From Lysobacterales bacterium (GTDB lineage: Bacteria > Pseudomonadota > Gammaproteobacteria > Xanthomonadales > Rhodanobacteraceae): a stretch of DNA of 64,000 nt. Made by a program: the position numbers and the translations under genes. Where the stretch lies: assembly GCA_002632325.1 (NCBI GenBank), contig NSJK01000001.1:124001-188000 (forward strand). The letters run 5' to 3'. Numbering within the stretch: position 1 is the first letter of the stretch; each line of letters opens with the position of its first letter. Below are positions 10,932 through 21,405 of the stretch, one piece after another. Under the pieces are notes generated by a model that ran no database searches, was not told the origin of the DNA, and saw only the letters and a program-made list of their open reading frames with translations.

Positions 10932-11123
10932 CGGCGATTCCTTGGCAAGCGGTCGATGATAGCAGCCGCAATGCAGCAAGCCGCCCGGCAACGGCGCCTG
11001 ACGCCGGTTTGCAGGGGCTTCTTGCTTACGTCGGGGTTCAGCGTCGACATGCTCAAATTTCGTTAAACGGGTGCCATGGCCGTCATGCGGGAGCGATCCG
11101 CAGCGGTCTGCGGTGGAGGCGAC

Positions 11124-11657
11124 ATGAAGGCAGTGGGTTTGATGGTCATGCTGGGTCTCGTGGGAACCGGGGTCGCGGCAGCGCAGGAACGCGGTTACGC
11201 GGACGAGTCATCGAGCAACTTCAAGGTTGGCTGGGCCGACGTGCTGCGCGTCGATCCGGTCTATGACCGCACGCGCGGAGCCGCGCGCGAGGTCTGCGAA
11301 GACGTGCCGGTCGAACACCGCAGTGACGAGCATGGCAACCGCGTGGCCGGTACGGTCGTCGGCGCAGTGATCGGAGGCGTGATCGGCAGCACCGTGGGCA
11401 AGGGCGATGGTCGCCGCGCGGCGACCGTGGCCGGTGCTGTCGCCGGCGGCGCAATCGGCAATCAGGTTGCACGCGGAAACGATGGTTACTACCAGGGCGT
11501 CGAACGCCGTTGCCGCATGGAAGCCGGCCCCGCCGAGGATCGTGTGGTGGCCTACGACGTGCAGTATCGCTATCGCGGCGACGTGTTCATGTCGCGCCTG
11601 AGTTACGACCCTGGTGATCGCCTGCGCGTGCGCGTGAGCATCGAGCCGGTGGAGTGA
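11124..11657 (+). CDS. Glycine-zipper (2TM) envelope protein
   Basis: From ATG 11124 the product has 177 residues: a signal peptide at about 1-22 ([21 protein letters not shown]), then a soluble stretch, then a glycine-zipper segment near residues 72-112 with repeated GxxxG spacing ([17 protein letters not shown] and [13 protein letters not shown]). The C-terminal 50 residues are beta-like. This fits the Rick_17kDa/glycine-zipper-2TM outer-membrane-associated family, whose function is mostly unknown. GGAGG lies 8 bases before the start. A start at 11076 would add 16 residues before the signal peptide and is less likely. Confidence 0.82.
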   Translation: MKAVGLMVMLGLVGTGVAAAQERGYADESSSNFKVGWADVLRVDPVYDRTRGAAREVCEDVPVEHRSDEHGNRVAGTVVGAVIGGVIGSTVGKGDGRRAATVAGAVAGGAIGNQVARGNDGYYQGVERRCRMEAGPAEDRVVAYDVQYRYRGDVFMSRLSYDPGDRLRVRVSIEPVE

Positions 11658-11662
11658 ATCCT

Positions 11663-11680
11663 CGGCCATCCGGATGGCCG
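11663..11680. terminator. Palindromic hairpin after glycine-zipper gene
   Basis: An 18-bp perfect palindrome, CGGCCATCCGGATGGCCG, lies 6 bp after the stop codon of the glycine-zipper gene. No T run follows, so termination would be weak or Rho-dependent. Confidence 0.4.
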
Positions 11681-11754
11681 TCAATCTATTGCGCCGCAGC
11701 AGCTTTGCCGCTAAGGTGCCGCCTCCGCTCCGGCAGATCCGCACCGTCCGACGC

Positions 11755-11914
11755 ATGAATCGCTCCGCCCGCCAACCGCAAGGTCTCAGCAGCGCCCGCA
11801 TGGCCGCTGGCATGACTTCGCGTGCGCGCCGACCGGAGCCTGGACATTCCGCCGGGTAGGCTGTCGCGTACTGCTGTCTTGAGTTGACGACCCAAACCCG
11901 GCCCGCGCCGGGTT
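11755..11914 (+). promoter_or_regulatory. Candidate Arg-rich leader peptide and attenuator of the arg operon
   Basis: A 34-codon ORF (11755-11859) contains six Arg codons, including Arg-Ala-Arg-Arg at 11821-11832, and ends 35 bp before an intrinsic terminator (11895-11918). The last codons and stop include GCCGGGT (11851-11857). This is complementary over 7 bp to ACCCGGC (11896-11902), the left arm of the terminator. The layout allows classic attenuation: a ribosome stalled at the Arg codons leaves GCCGGGT free to pair with, and disarm, the terminator. Against it: no good ribosome site precedes ATG 11755, and non-coding frames in GC-rich DNA are often Arg-rich. This is an inference. Confidence 0.35.
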
Positions 11915-11918
11915 TTTT
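11895..11918 (+). terminator. Intrinsic terminator just upstream of argF'
   Basis: A perfect 8-bp stem (AACCCGGC / GCCGGGTT) with a 4-nt loop runs into six T residues. It lies 42 bp before the argF' start and 237 bp after the preceding gene, so it either ends that transcript or acts as an attenuator in the arg leader. Confidence 0.85.
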
Positions 11919-11959
11919 GTTTTCCACCGTTTGTCGATTGCACCGAGGGGACACTGCCG

Positions 11960-12961
11960 ATGCGTCACTTTCTCTCCACCCAGGACTGGTCCCGCGCGGA
12001 TCTCGACGCACTGCTGGCGCAGGCTGCAGCGTTCAAACGCAGCAAGGCCGGCACGCAACTCGCGGGCAAGTCGATCGCGCTGCTGTTCTTCAATCCCTCG
12101 ATGCGCACACGCACGAGCTTCGAACTGGGCGCGTTCCAGCTCGGCGGCCACGCGGTCGTGCTGCAGCCGGGCAAGGACGCCTGGCCGATCGAATTCGAAC
12201 TGGGCACGGTGATGGACGGCGAGGCCGAGGAACACGTGGCCGAAGTTGCGCGCGTGCTTTCGCGCTACGTCGATCTGATCGGCGTGCGCGCCTTTCCGAA
12301 ATTTCAGGATTGGTCGATTGATCGCGAGGATCGCGTGATCCATGCCTTCGCCAGGCACGCGACCGTGCCGGTGATCAACATGGAGACGATCACCCATCCG
12401 ATGCAGGAGCTCGCCCACATCCTCGCCTTGCAGCAGCATTTCGGCACGAACGATCTGCGCGGCAAGAAGTACGTGCTGACCTGGACCTACCACCCCAAGC
12501 CGCTCAACACTGCGGTGGCCAATTCGGCGCTGCAGATCGCCACCCGCTACGGCATGGACGTGACCTTGTTGTGCCCGAATCGCGACTACCTGCTCGATCC
12601 GCGCTACATGGATTTCGCCGCGCGCAATGTCGCCGAGAATGGTGGCTCGCTCAGCATCAGCCACGATCCGCAACAGGCCTATCGTGGCGCCCATGTCGTG
12701 TATGCCAAGAGCTGGGGCGCGCTGCCGTATTTTGGCCGCTGGGCCGATGAGAAACCGATCCGCGATGCGCACCAGCACTTCATCGTCGATGAAGCCAAGA
12801 TGGCGCTCACCGATGGCGCGGTGTTCAGCCACTGCCTGCCCCTGCGTCGCAACATCAAGGCGACTGACGCAGTGATGGATTCGGCCGCCTGCATCGCGAT
12901 CGAGGAAGCGGAGAACCGCCTGCATGTGCAGAAGGCGGTGATGGCGGCATTGGCGCAGTGA
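11960..12961 (+). CDS. argF': N-acetylornithine carbamoyltransferase
   Basis: The protein has 333 residues. It carries the carbamoyl-phosphate motif SMRTRTS at about 47-53 and HCLPLRRN near residue 293. The segment GKDAWPIEFELGTVMDG followed by Glu90 matches the acetylornithine-specific enzyme of Xanthomonas, where the equivalent Glu92 contacts the acetyl group; ordinary ornithine enzymes and succinylornithine enzymes differ here. It makes N-acetylcitrulline from N-acetylornithine and carbamoyl phosphate. It is the first gene of an eight-gene arg-pro operon. A GAGGGGA ribosome site lies before ATG 11960. The acetylated pathway explains the presence of an acetylcitrulline deacetylase two genes on. 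Confidence 0.96.
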   Translation: MRHFLSTQDWSRADLDALLAQAAAFKRSKAGTQLAGKSIALLFFNPSMRTRTSFELGAFQLGGHAVVLQPGKDAWPIEFELGTVMDGEAEEHVAEVARVLSRYVDLIGVRAFPKFQDWSIDREDRVIHAFARHATVPVINMETITHPMQELAHILALQQHFGTNDLRGKKYVLTWTYHPKPLNTAVANSALQIATRYGMDVTLLCPNRDYLLDPRYMDFAARNVAENGGSLSISHDPQQAYRGAHVVYAKSWGALPYFGRWADEKPIRDAHQHFIVDEAKMALTDGAVFSHCLPLRRNIKATDAVMDSAACIAIEEAENRLHVQKAVMAALAQ

Positions 12962-13021
12962 CAAGCACGCAGCGCCGCGACAGCAGCGCTGCGCATTCCA
13001 TTTCAAATTTCGGATGAGTGA

Positions 13022-14236
13022 ATGACGATGACGACCAACAAGGACATCGTGCTGGCATTTTCGGGGGGGCTCGACACCAGTTTCTGCGTGCCCTGGCTGA
13101 AGGAACGAGGCTGGGCCGTGCATACCGTGTTTGCCGATACCGGCGGCGTCGATGCGCAGGAACGTGCGTATATCGAGCAGCGCGCCGCAGAACTCGGCGT
13201 TGCCTCGCACGTCACCATCGATGGCGGTCCCGCGCTGTGGCGTGACTTCGTCAAGCCCTTCGTGTGGGCCGGCGAGGCTTACCAAGGTCAGTATCCGCTG
13301 CTGGTGTCCGATCGCTACCTGATCGTCGATGCGGCGCTCGAACGCGCGCGCACACTGGGCACGCGCGCAATCGCACACGGCTGCACCGGCATGGGCAACG
13401 ATCAGGTGCGCTTCGATCTTGCGGTCAAGGCGCAGGGCGACTGCGAGATCATTGCGCCGATCCGCGAGATCCAGAAGGAACACACACAAACACGCGCCTA
13501 CGAGCAGCAGTTCCTGGAACAACGCGGATTCGGCGTGCGCGCCAAGCAGAAGGCCTACACGATCAACGAGAATCTGCTCGGCCTGACGATGTCGGGCGGC
13601 GAGATCGATCGTTGGCTTGCGCCGGGCGAAGGTGCGCAGGGCTGGTGCAAGCCGCGTGCGCAATGGCCGGCCGCGCCATTGCGCGTGCGTCTGGGTTTCG
13701 AGCGCGGTGAAGCGGTTGCGCTGGATGGCGAACGTCTCGCCGGCGCAACGCTGCTCGCGCGACTCAATGCGCTGTTCGCAGCCTATGGCGTCGGTCGCGG
13801 CATCTACACCGGCGACACCACGATCGGCCTCAAGGGCCGCATCATCTTCGAAGCGCCCGGACTGATTGCCCTGCTCAGTGCACATCGTGCGCTTGAGGAG
13901 GCGGTGCTTACCAAGCAGCAGAACCGCTTCAAGCCCGAGGTTGCGCGCAAGTGGGTCGAACTCGTCTACGAGGGCTTCTTCCACGATCCGCTCAAGACCG
14001 ATCTCGAAGCCTTCCTTGCTTCGAGCCAGAGCTGTGTCGAGGGTGAAGTCGTGCTCGAGACGCACGGTGGCAGCGTCGCTGCGGTCGAGATCCGTTCCAG
14101 GCACATCCTCAATGCCAAGGGCGCGACCTATGCGCAAAGCGCCGACTGGGGCGTCGCCGAAGCCGAGGGCTTCATCAAGCTCTACGGCATGAGCAGCACG
14201 CTGTGGGCCGAAGTCAACGCGGATCGGCGCGCATGA
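13022..14236 (+). CDS. argG: Argininosuccinate synthase
   Basis: The protein has 404 residues. The ATP-binding pyrophosphatase loop AFSGGLDTS is at residues 12-20, and [13 protein letters not shown] near residue 119 matches the citrulline/aspartate site. It joins citrulline and aspartate with ATP to give argininosuccinate. It lies 60 bp after argF'; its stop overlaps the next start in ATGA form, giving tight coupling. The start at 13022 offers two close ATG codons (13022 and 13028). Confidence 0.97.
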   Translation: MTMTTNKDIVLAFSGGLDTSFCVPWLKERGWAVHTVFADTGGVDAQERAYIEQRAAELGVASHVTIDGGPALWRDFVKPFVWAGEAYQGQYPLLVSDRYLIVDAALERARTLGTRAIAHGCTGMGNDQVRFDLAVKAQGDCEIIAPIREIQKEHTQTRAYEQQFLEQRGFGVRAKQKAYTINENLLGLTMSGGEIDRWLAPGEGAQGWCKPRAQWPAAPLRVRLGFERGEAVALDGERLAGATLLARLNALFAAYGVGRGIYTGDTTIGLKGRIIFEAPGLIALLSAHRALEEAVLTKQQNRFKPEVARKWVELVYEGFFHDPLKTDLEAFLASSQSCVEGEVVLETHGGSVAAVEIRSRHILNAKGATYAQSADWGVAEAEGFIKLYGMSSTLWAEVNADRRA

Positions 14237-15330
14237 GCCAATTGCTCGAAACCACGCTGGCGCATCTGCGTGTGCTGGTCGCCTTCGATACGCGCAACCC
14301 GCCGCGCGCGATCGACGGCGGCGGGATCTTCGCGTGGTTGCGTGAAAATCTGCCGGGTTTCGATTGTCGCGTGACGGATCACGGCGCGGGTGCGGTGAGC
14401 CTCCTGGCGATTCGCGGCAAACCGCGCTTGCTGTTCAACGTGCATCTGGACACGGTGCCCGACTCGCCGCACTGGAGTGCAAGTCCGTTCGAGCTGCGCG
14501 TCGATGGCGAACGTGCGGTTGGCCTCGGCGCTTGCGACATCAAGGGCGCTGCGGCTGCCTTGGTGGCGGCGGCGCAGGCGACGCACGGGGATGCCGCGTT
14601 CCTTTTCACGAGTGATGAGGAAGCCAACGATCCGCGCTGCATTGCCGCGTTTCTCGCCGGACCGCATGCGCGCGAATTCGATGGCGTGGTCGTTGCCGAG
14701 CCGACACGCGGCGAGGCGGTGCTCGCGCATCGCGGCATCAGTTCGGTGCTGTTGCGCTTTCATGGTCAGGCCGGGCATGCGTCGGCGCGTCAGGATGCGG
14801 GTGCGAGCGCCTTGCATCAGGCGCTGCGCTGGGGCGCGCGTGCGCTCGATCAGGTCGATGCACTCGCCAGTGAACGCTTCGGTGAGCTCAGCGGCCTGCG
14901 CTTCAATGTCGGCCGCATCGAGGGCGGCATCAAGGCCAACGTGATTGCGCCGGAAGCCGAGTTGCGCTTCGGTTTCAGGCCCTTGCCGTCGATGGATGTC
15001 GATGCACTGCTCGCGCAGTTTCGCGCACTGGCCCCCGTCGCGGGCAGCGAATTCAGCGAGACCTTCCGCGGCCCGGCACTGCCGGCGGGCAAGCCCGCGC
15101 AGGCGCAGGGTCGCCATGCGCAGGCGCAGGCGCTCGCCGCTTCGCTGGGACTGCCGATTGGCGCCGCAGTCGATTTCTGGACCGAAGCCGCACTGTTTTC
15201 GCAGGCCGGACATACCGCCTTCGTGTTCGGCCCGGGCGACATCGCCCAGGCGCACAGCGCCGATGAGTGGGTCACGCTCGACCAGTTGCACGCCTACGTC
15301 AATCATGTACACCGGATCCTGCAAGCATGA
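14233..15330 (+). CDS. argE': N-acetyl-L-citrulline deacetylase (ArgE-like)
   Basis: The 365-residue protein is an M20 metallopeptidase-fold deacetylase: [10 protein letters not shown] at residues 69-78 (metal ligand His71), GLGACDIKG near 103, SDEEANDP near 132 and a dimerisation domain in the middle. In this operon its expected substrate is N-acetylcitrulline rather than N-acetylornithine, because the carbamoyltransferase is of the acetyl-specific type. ATGA overlaps link it to argG before and to the fused kinase/synthase after. The substrate call comes from context; the fold call is direct. Confidence 0.92.
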   Translation: MSQLLETTLAHLRVLVAFDTRNPPRAIDGGGIFAWLRENLPGFDCRVTDHGAGAVSLLAIRGKPRLLFNVHLDTVPDSPHWSASPFELRVDGERAVGLGACDIKGAAAALVAAAQATHGDAAFLFTSDEEANDPRCIAAFLAGPHAREFDGVVVAEPTRGEAVLAHRGISSVLLRFHGQAGHASARQDAGASALHQALRWGARALDQVDALASERFGELSGLRFNVGRIEGGIKANVIAPEAELRFGFRPLPSMDVDALLAQFRALAPVAGSEFSETFRGPALPAGKPAQAQGRHAQAQALAASLGLPIGAAVDFWTEAALFSQAGHTAFVFGPGDIAQAHSADEWVTLDQLHAYVNHVHRILQA

Positions 15331-16649
15331 ACGAGCAGACCCATTTGCAGATGCGCCAGACCATCGTGCGGCTGCTGTCGAGCATGGCCAGCGCGCGCGA
15401 GATCGATCAATACCTCAAGCGCTTTTCGCAGCTCGATGCCAAGCGCTTCGCGGTGGTCAAGGTCGGTGGCGCGGTGCTGCGCGATGATCTCGACGCGCTC
15501 ACTTCCTCGCTCGCCTTCCTGCAACAGGTCGGTCTGACCCCGATCGTCGTTCACGGCGCGGGCCCGCAGCTCGACGAGGAGCTCGCTGCCGCCGGGATTG
15601 CCAAGCAGACGGTGAACGGGCTGCGCGTGACTTCGGCGCAGACGTTGGCGATCGTGCGCCGCGTGTTTCAGGCGCAGAACCTCAATCTGGTCGAGGCGCT
15701 GCAGCAGGTCGATGCGCGTGCCACCTCGGTGCTCTCGGGCGTGTTCGAGGCCGAGGCGATCGATGCGGCGACGCTCGGCCTCGTCGGTCGCGTGAGCCGC
15801 GTCAACCTTGCACCGATCGAAGCGAGCCTGCGTGCCGGATCGATTCCGGTGATCGCCTCGCTCGGCGAAACCGAAAGCGGGCAGATTCTCAACATCAACG
15901 CCGATTTCGCCGCCAACGAGCTGGTGCGCGTGTTGCGCCCGTACAAGATCATATTCCTCACCGGCACTGGCGGCCTGCTCGACGAGCAGGGCAAGGTGAT
16001 CGATTCGATCAACCTGAGCACCGAGTACGAGCGATTGGTGAAACAACCATGGCTCAATGGCGGGATGCGCGTGAAGATCGAGCAGATCAAGGAATTGCTC
16101 GATCATCTGCCGCTGTCCTCGTCGGTGTCGATCACGCGACCCGATGAGCTGGCCAAGGAGCTGTTCACGCACAAGGGTTCGGGTACGCTGGTACGGCGCG
16201 GCGAGCGCGTGCACGTGCATGAGAACTGGGATGGCATTGACCGCGAACGCCTGCGCGCACTCATCGAAGCGAGCTTCAAGCGTCGCCTCGTCGCCGACTA
16301 TTTCGAGCGCACCAAGCCCTGCAAGGTGTATCTGAGCGAGAACTACCGCGCCGCGCTGATCCTCACGCGCGAGGCGGGCATGACCTATCTCGACAAGTTC
16401 GCGGTCGCCGATGATGCACAGGGCGAGGGTCTGGGTCGCGCGGCCTGGCAGGTGATGCGCGCCGACAATCCGAGCCTGTTCTGGCGCTCGCGCCACGGCA
16501 ATCCGATCAATCCGTTCTACCACGCCGAATCCGACGGTTGCTGGAAGCAGCCGCGCTGGAAGGTGTTCTGGTACGGCATCGACGATCTGGATGTGATCAG
16601 ACAATGCCTCGCACATTGCCGCGAGCGCCAAGCCACCTTGATGGACTGA
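15327..16649 (+). CDS. argB: Bifunctional N-acetylglutamate kinase / N-acetylglutamate synthase fusion
   Basis: The product has 440 residues. Residues 1 to about 290 form the amino-acid kinase domain ([21 protein letters not shown], then [14 protein letters not shown]), and the last 145 or so form a short GNAT acetyltransferase domain ([40 protein letters not shown]). Such fusions, known from Xanthomonas and Maricaulis, both acetylate glutamate and phosphorylate acetylglutamate, the first two steps of arginine synthesis, and are related to vertebrate NAGS. ATG 15327 overlaps the argE' stop. An upstream in-frame start would run into argE'. Confidence 0.95.
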   Translation: MNEQTHLQMRQTIVRLLSSMASAREIDQYLKRFSQLDAKRFAVVKVGGAVLRDDLDALTSSLAFLQQVGLTPIVVHGAGPQLDEELAAAGIAKQTVNGLRVTSAQTLAIVRRVFQAQNLNLVEALQQVDARATSVLSGVFEAEAIDAATLGLVGRVSRVNLAPIEASLRAGSIPVIASLGETESGQILNINADFAANELVRVLRPYKIIFLTGTGGLLDEQGKVIDSINLSTEYERLVKQPWLNGGMRVKIEQIKELLDHLPLSSSVSITRPDELAKELFTHKGSGTLVRRGERVHVHENWDGIDRERLRALIEASFKRRLVADYFERTKPCKVYLSENYRAALILTREAGMTYLDKFAVADDAQGEGLGRAAWQVMRADNPSLFWRSRHGNPINPFYHAESDGCWKQPRWKVFWYGIDDLDVIRQCLAHCRERQATLMD

Positions 16650-16653
16650 GACG

Positions 16654-17604
16654 ATGCACAAGACAACCATCGGCATAGTCGGCGCACGCGGCCACACCGG
16701 AGCGGAACTGATCCGCCTGATCGCGCGCCACCCGCATCTCGAACTCGTCTTTGTTTCTTCGCGCGAACTCGACGGTCAGCGCGTGAGCGAGCAGGTTGCG
16801 GAGTACACCGGCACGCTGCGCTATGAAAACCTAACGCATGATGCGGTGGCGGCCAAGCGTGCCGACGTCGTCGTGCTGGCCTTGCCCAATGGCAAGTCGC
16901 AGGAAATCGTCGCTGCGATCGATGCGGCCAAACTCGACACGCTGATCGTCGATCTGTCGGCCGATCATCGCTTCGACGATGGCTGGTACTACGGCCTGCC
17001 CGAACTCACGCGCGCAAGCTTCAGCGGTCAGCGCCATATTGCCAATCCCGGGTGCTATGCCACCGCAATGCAGCTGGCGATAGCGCCGCTCAAGGGCCAA
17101 CTCGCCGCGCCTCCGACTTGCTTTGGCGTGTCGGGCTATTCGGGCGCGGGCACCACGCCGTCCGAACGCAACGATCCCGACAAGCTGCGCGACAACCTCA
17201 TGCCTTATGCGCTGGTCGATCACCTGCACGAGCGCGAAGTCACGCGCCAGTTGGGACTCCCGATCGAGTTCATGCCGCACGTGGCATCGCATTTTCGCGG
17301 TATCACGATGACGGTCAACCTGTGGCTGCAACAGGCGACCACGGCCGCGCAGGTGGGTGAGGCCTTTCGGGATTTCTATGTGCGCGAGCCGCTCGTGCGC
17401 ATCACCGAGTCGGCGCCGTGGGTGAGTGCGATCGCGGGCCGTCACCATGTCGAGATCGGCGGCTTCACTGTGGCGCCAGGCGGCAAGCGCGTGGTGGTGG
17501 TTGCGACGATCGACAACCTGCTCAAGGGCGCGGCCACGCAGGCGCTTCAGAACATCAACCTCGCGCTGGGCCATCCCGAACTGGAGGGCATTCCCAATGA
17601 CTGA
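16654..17604 (+). CDS. argC: N-acetyl-gamma-glutamyl-phosphate reductase
   Basis: The protein has 316 residues. The NADP-binding loop [14 protein letters not shown] is at residues 7-20 and the active cysteine is Cys134 in [10 protein letters not shown]; later motifs include GVSGYSGAG and HVASHFRGI. It reduces acetylglutamyl phosphate to the semialdehyde. It starts 4 bp after the kinase/synthase stop and overlaps argH by 8 bp. Confidence 0.97.
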   Translation: MHKTTIGIVGARGHTGAELIRLIARHPHLELVFVSSRELDGQRVSEQVAEYTGTLRYENLTHDAVAAKRADVVVLALPNGKSQEIVAAIDAAKLDTLIVDLSADHRFDDGWYYGLPELTRASFSGQRHIANPGCYATAMQLAIAPLKGQLAAPPTCFGVSGYSGAGTTPSERNDPDKLRDNLMPYALVDHLHEREVTRQLGLPIEFMPHVASHFRGITMTVNLWLQQATTAAQVGEAFRDFYVREPLVRITESAPWVSAIAGRHHVEIGGFTVAPGGKRVVVVATIDNLLKGAATQALQNINLALGHPELEGIPND

Positions 17605-18892
17605 CTTGCTGTGGCAGAAGGCCGGCGTGCGCACCGACGAACGCATCATGCAGTTTCTCGCCGGCGATGACGTGATCCTCGATCGCGAGTTCTTCCTGCA
17701 TGACATCGAGGCGAGCAAGGCGCATGTCGGCGGGCTGCTCAACATCGGCTTGCTGTCTGCGGACGAGCACGCCGCGCTGGTGCGCGAGCTCGACGCGCTG
17801 GCCGAGGATTTTCGTGCCGGCCACTTCGTGCTCGATGCGCGCTTCGAGGATGGCCATTCGGCGATCGAGGCACGTCTGAGCGAGCGGCTCGGCGATGCCG
17901 GACGCAAGGTTCACAGCGGACGCAGCCGCAACGACCAGATTCTGGTCGCGACCCGTCTGTGGCTGAAGGCGTGTCTGGGCGATTTGCTTGAGACTTGCCG
18001 CGCGGTCGCGCGCATCTGTCTTGAACGCGCCGCGGGAGAGGCCTTGCCCCTGCCTGGCTACACCCATCTGCAGCGCGCGGTGGTGTCATCGACTGCAATG
18101 TGGTTTGCAGGTTTTGCCGAGGCCTTCATCGACAATGCGTGTCGTGCGCACGACACCTTGACTTGGGTCGATGCCAATCCGCTCGGCACTGCGGCGGGCT
18201 ATGGCGTCAACCTGCCGCTCGATCGGCAGCACAGCACGAACGCGCTCGGTTTCGCGCGCATGCAGATCAATCCGATCTATGCGCAGCTCTCGCGCGGCAA
18301 ATTCGAGATCGCCGCGCTGGATGCGCTCGGCAGTGCGCTGCTCGACCTGCGTCGTCTGGCCTGGGATCTGTCGCTGTTCACCACGGCCGAGTACGGTTTC
18401 GTGCAGCTGCCGGGTGAGTACACCACCGGCAGTTCGATCATGCCCAACAAGCGCAATCCCGACGTGATCGAACTCATGCGCGCGAGTTACGCAAGCCTGG
18501 CCGCGGCGCGCTGCGAGATCGAGCAACTGCTGTCCTTGCCTTCGGGCTACCAGCGCGATCTGCAGTTCTCCAAGGGCGCGATCGTGCATGGCTTCGGGCG
18601 CGGACTTGCCGCGCTCGCGCTGCTGCCTGAGCTGTTGGCACATCTGAAATGGAATCAAGCGGCGATGTTCGCTGCGATCGAGCCGTCGATGTATGCGACC
18701 GATGTCGCGATCGAGCAGGCGGCAGCGGGCGTGCCGTTTCGCGATGCCTATCGCAAGGCCGCCGACGATGCCGGCAAGGCGGGTGCAGGTCGCACACCGC
18801 AGGCGAGTCTTGCGGCGCGCGTGTCACCGGGTGCCGCCGCGGATCTGCGCCTGGACGAACTGCGCGCGCGGTTGCGCGCACTGGAAACCTGA
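17597..18892 (+). CDS. argH: Argininosuccinate lyase
   Basis: The protein has 431 residues and is a fumarase/aspartase superfamily enzyme with the signature [12 protein letters not shown] at about 278-289 and [10 protein letters not shown] near residue 112. It splits argininosuccinate into arginine and fumarate, the final step of the pathway. ATG 17597 overlaps argC by 8 bp. The longer open frame upstream overlaps argC and is not used. proB begins 30 bp downstream. Confidence 0.97.
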   Translation: MTDLLWQKAGVRTDERIMQFLAGDDVILDREFFLHDIEASKAHVGGLLNIGLLSADEHAALVRELDALAEDFRAGHFVLDARFEDGHSAIEARLSERLGDAGRKVHSGRSRNDQILVATRLWLKACLGDLLETCRAVARICLERAAGEALPLPGYTHLQRAVVSSTAMWFAGFAEAFIDNACRAHDTLTWVDANPLGTAAGYGVNLPLDRQHSTNALGFARMQINPIYAQLSRGKFEIAALDALGSALLDLRRLAWDLSLFTTAEYGFVQLPGEYTTGSSIMPNKRNPDVIELMRASYASLAAARCEIEQLLSLPSGYQRDLQFSKGAIVHGFGRGLAALALLPELLAHLKWNQAAMFAAIEPSMYATDVAIEQAAAGVPFRDAYRKAADDAGKAGAGRTPQASLAARVSPGAAADLRLDELRARLRALET

Positions 18893-18922
18893 ATCACGTC
18901 ATCGACGCTCCTGCGGGCGGCC

Positions 18923-20080
18923 ATGGCATTGGGGAAGAGCATGGGGAGCGGATTCACGCAGCAGGCATTGCCGATTTGGCGGCGCGCGGTGCTCAAGGTC
19001 GGCAGCAGTCTGCTCGCCGATCGCGACGGCAATCTGTCCGATCGCAATGCGCGCGGCCTCGCGGCGTTCATCACGGCCGCACGCGCAGTCGGTCGCGAAG
19101 TCGTGCTGGTGTCCTCGGGCGCGGTCGCGGCCGGGCGGGCGCAGGTGCCGACCACGCCGCGCAAGGGCGGGGGGCTGGTCTTGCGTCAGGCCCTGGCCGC
19201 GCTCGGGCAGACGCGCATGATCGGGCTCTGGCAGGGTCTGCTCGCGATGCCGGTCGCCCAGGTCCTGCTCAGTCACGATGACCTGCGTGATCGCCGCCGC
19301 TATCTCAACGCGCGCAATACCTTGCTCGAACTGCTGCGCCTGCAGGCCGTGCCGATCATCAACGAGAACGACACGGTTGCGGTCGAGGAACTCAAGCTCG
19401 GTGACAACGATAATCTCGCGGCGATCGTCGCTGCGCTGGTCGATGCCGACCTGCTCCTGATCGCCAGTGACGTCGATGGTCTCTACGACGCGCATCCCTT
19501 GCATGATCCCGCGGCGCGCCCGATCGAGCGGGTGGATGCGATCACGCCGGCCGTACTTGCGGTGGCCGGCGGCAGTGGCAGCGCGGTGGGCACCGGCGGC
19601 ATGCGCACGAAACTCGAGGCCGCAAGCAAGGCGGGCAAGGCCGGCATCGCGACGGCGCTGTTCAATGGCGCCGATGCCGATACGGTCGACTTGCTCGCGC
19701 GTGGATGCCTGCGTGGCACGCACTTCGCCGCGGCCGGTTCGCGCCTCGCGGCGCGCAAGTACTGGTTGCGTCATGCGCCTGGAGCGCAGGGATGCGTGCG
19801 GGTCGATGCGGGCGCGGCGGCGGCGCTGCGCGGTGGCGCTTCCTTGCTCCCCGGCGGTGTCGTCGGGATTGACGGCGAGTTTGCGCGCGGCGATCTGGTC
19901 GACATCGTCGATGGCGCGGGTAGCGCCTTTGCGCGCGGCCTGTGCCAGTACGCCGCCGGTTCGGCCCGGCGCATTGCCGGTCGTCACACACGCGAGATCG
20001 AAGCCTTGCTTGGCTACTCTTACGGCGAGGAAATGATACGCCGCGATGACCTCGTGCTGTTCGACGAGGCCGTGGCATGA
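18923..20080 (+). CDS. proB: Glutamate 5-kinase with PUA domain
   Basis: The protein has 385 residues: a kinase domain ([47 protein letters not shown]) and a C-terminal PUA domain from about residue 278. It phosphorylates glutamate, the first step of proline synthesis. The stop overlaps proA in ATGA form. Co-location with the arg genes places all glutamate-derived amino acid synthesis in one transcript. Starts at 18923 and at the later Met (18941) are both possible. Confidence 0.95.
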   Translation: MALGKSMGSGFTQQALPIWRRAVLKVGSSLLADRDGNLSDRNARGLAAFITAARAVGREVVLVSSGAVAAGRAQVPTTPRKGGGLVLRQALAALGQTRMIGLWQGLLAMPVAQVLLSHDDLRDRRRYLNARNTLLELLRLQAVPIINENDTVAVEELKLGDNDNLAAIVAALVDADLLLIASDVDGLYDAHPLHDPAARPIERVDAITPAVLAVAGGSGSAVGTGGMRTKLEAASKAGKAGIATALFNGADADTVDLLARGCLRGTHFAAAGSRLAARKYWLRHAPGAQGCVRVDAGAAAALRGGASLLPGGVVGIDGEFARGDLVDIVDGAGSAFARGLCQYAAGSARRIAGRHTREIEALLGYSYGEEMIRRDDLVLFDEAVA

Positions 20081-21342
20081 GCGTTACGGTGCGCGAACTG
20101 GCGCTGCAAGCGCGCGCCGCAGCGCTCGAGATCGCCGCGCTGTCTGGCGAGCGCAAGCGCATAGCACTGGCAGCGATGGCCGATCGAATTGAACAGCATG
20201 CGCCGCAGATCCTTGCCGCCAATACGCGCGATGTCGCGGCAGCGCAGTCACGCGGCGCCGCGTCACACCTGATCGATCGGCTGCGTCTGGATGCGACACG
20301 GCTCGCTGCGGTGGCTGCGGCGGTACGTGACGTGGCCGCCTTGCCCGATCCGGTCGGTCAGGTGACCCATCGCGAATCGCGACCCAACGGCCTCGTCGTC
20401 GAGCGCGTACGCATCCCGCTCGGCCTGATCGCGATGATCTACGAAGCCCGGCCGAACGTGACCGCCGATGCGGCCGCACTGTGCTTCTTTGCCGGCAACG
20501 CGGTGCTGCTGCGGGGTGGCTCGGAGGCATTGGAGAGCAATCGCGCGATCGCCACGGCGCTGCGCGAGGCGCTGCATGGCCAAGGCCTGCCCGCCGCCGC
20601 AGTCACCCTGATCGAAGATCCACGCCGCGAATGTGTGCTCGAACTCCTGCAACTGCATGGGCTGATCGATCTGGCGATTCCGCGTGGCGGCGAGAGCCTG
20701 ATCCGCTTCGTGGTCGAACACGCGCGCGTGCCAGTGATCCAGCACTACAAGGGCGTGTGTCACCTGTATGTCGATGCTGCCGCTGATCCGCAGCTTGCGC
20801 TGCGTCTGTTGATCGACGGCAAGACCACGCGGCCCGCGGTCTGCAACGCGCTGGAAACGCTGCTCGTGCATGCCGAAATCGCCGCCGACTTCCTGCCCGC
20901 AGCACTCGCAGAGCTGCATGCGCGTGGCGTCGAAGTGCGTGGCTGCGAGCGTAGCCGCGCGCTGGGTCCACATGTGATCGCCGCGGGGGAAGCCGACTTC
21001 GGCTGCGAGTTCCTCGATCGCATCATCGCCGTGCGCGTGGTCGAGGATTTCGAGGCCGCGATTGACCATATCCGCCGTCATGGTTCGGATCACACCGAAG
21101 TCATCGCCAGTTCGGATCCGGCAACCGTGGAGCGCTTCGTCGATGCGCTGCGCAGCGCGGTGGTGATGGTCAATGCCTCGTCGCGTTTCAGCGATGGCGG
21201 TGAATTGGGTCTGGGTGCCGAAATCGGCATCTCGACCTCGCGCCTGCATGCCTACGGGCCGATGGGCGCGCAGGCGCTGACGATCGAGCGCTTCATCGTG
21301 CGTGGCGACGGACAGGTGCGGCATCCCTTGTCGAGTCCGTGA
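20077..21342 (+). CDS. proA: Gamma-glutamyl phosphate reductase
   Basis: The protein has 421 residues, the standard length. It is of the aldehyde-dehydrogenase superfamily with the catalytic cysteine at about 256 ([11 protein letters not shown]) and the conserved [20 protein letters not shown] near residue 367. It reduces glutamyl 5-phosphate to the semialdehyde. It is the last gene of the arg-pro operon; a PIG-L gene follows 63 bp later and may be co-transcribed. Confidence 0.97.
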   Translation: MSVTVRELALQARAAALEIAALSGERKRIALAAMADRIEQHAPQILAANTRDVAAAQSRGAASHLIDRLRLDATRLAAVAAAVRDVAALPDPVGQVTHRESRPNGLVVERVRIPLGLIAMIYEARPNVTADAAALCFFAGNAVLLRGGSEALESNRAIATALREALHGQGLPAAAVTLIEDPRRECVLELLQLHGLIDLAIPRGGESLIRFVVEHARVPVIQHYKGVCHLYVDAAADPQLALRLLIDGKTTRPAVCNALETLLVHAEIAADFLPAALAELHARGVEVRGCERSRALGPHVIAAGEADFGCEFLDRIIAVRVVEDFEAAIDHIRRHGSDHTEVIASSDPATVERFVDALRSAVVMVNASSRFSDGGELGLGAEIGISTSRLHAYGPMGAQALTIERFIVRGDGQVRHPLSSP

Positions 21343-21405
21343 CGCGCAAGGATGCGGCTGCGGTTGGGCTATGCTTGCGGGGCACCGCCTGGAGTAGCCT
21401 GTTCG

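Noticed and set aside
11786..14137. A 783-codon open frame on the minus strand
   Set aside because: It is antisense to argF' and argG and has no recognisable motif; GC-rich codon bias keeps the antisense frame open.
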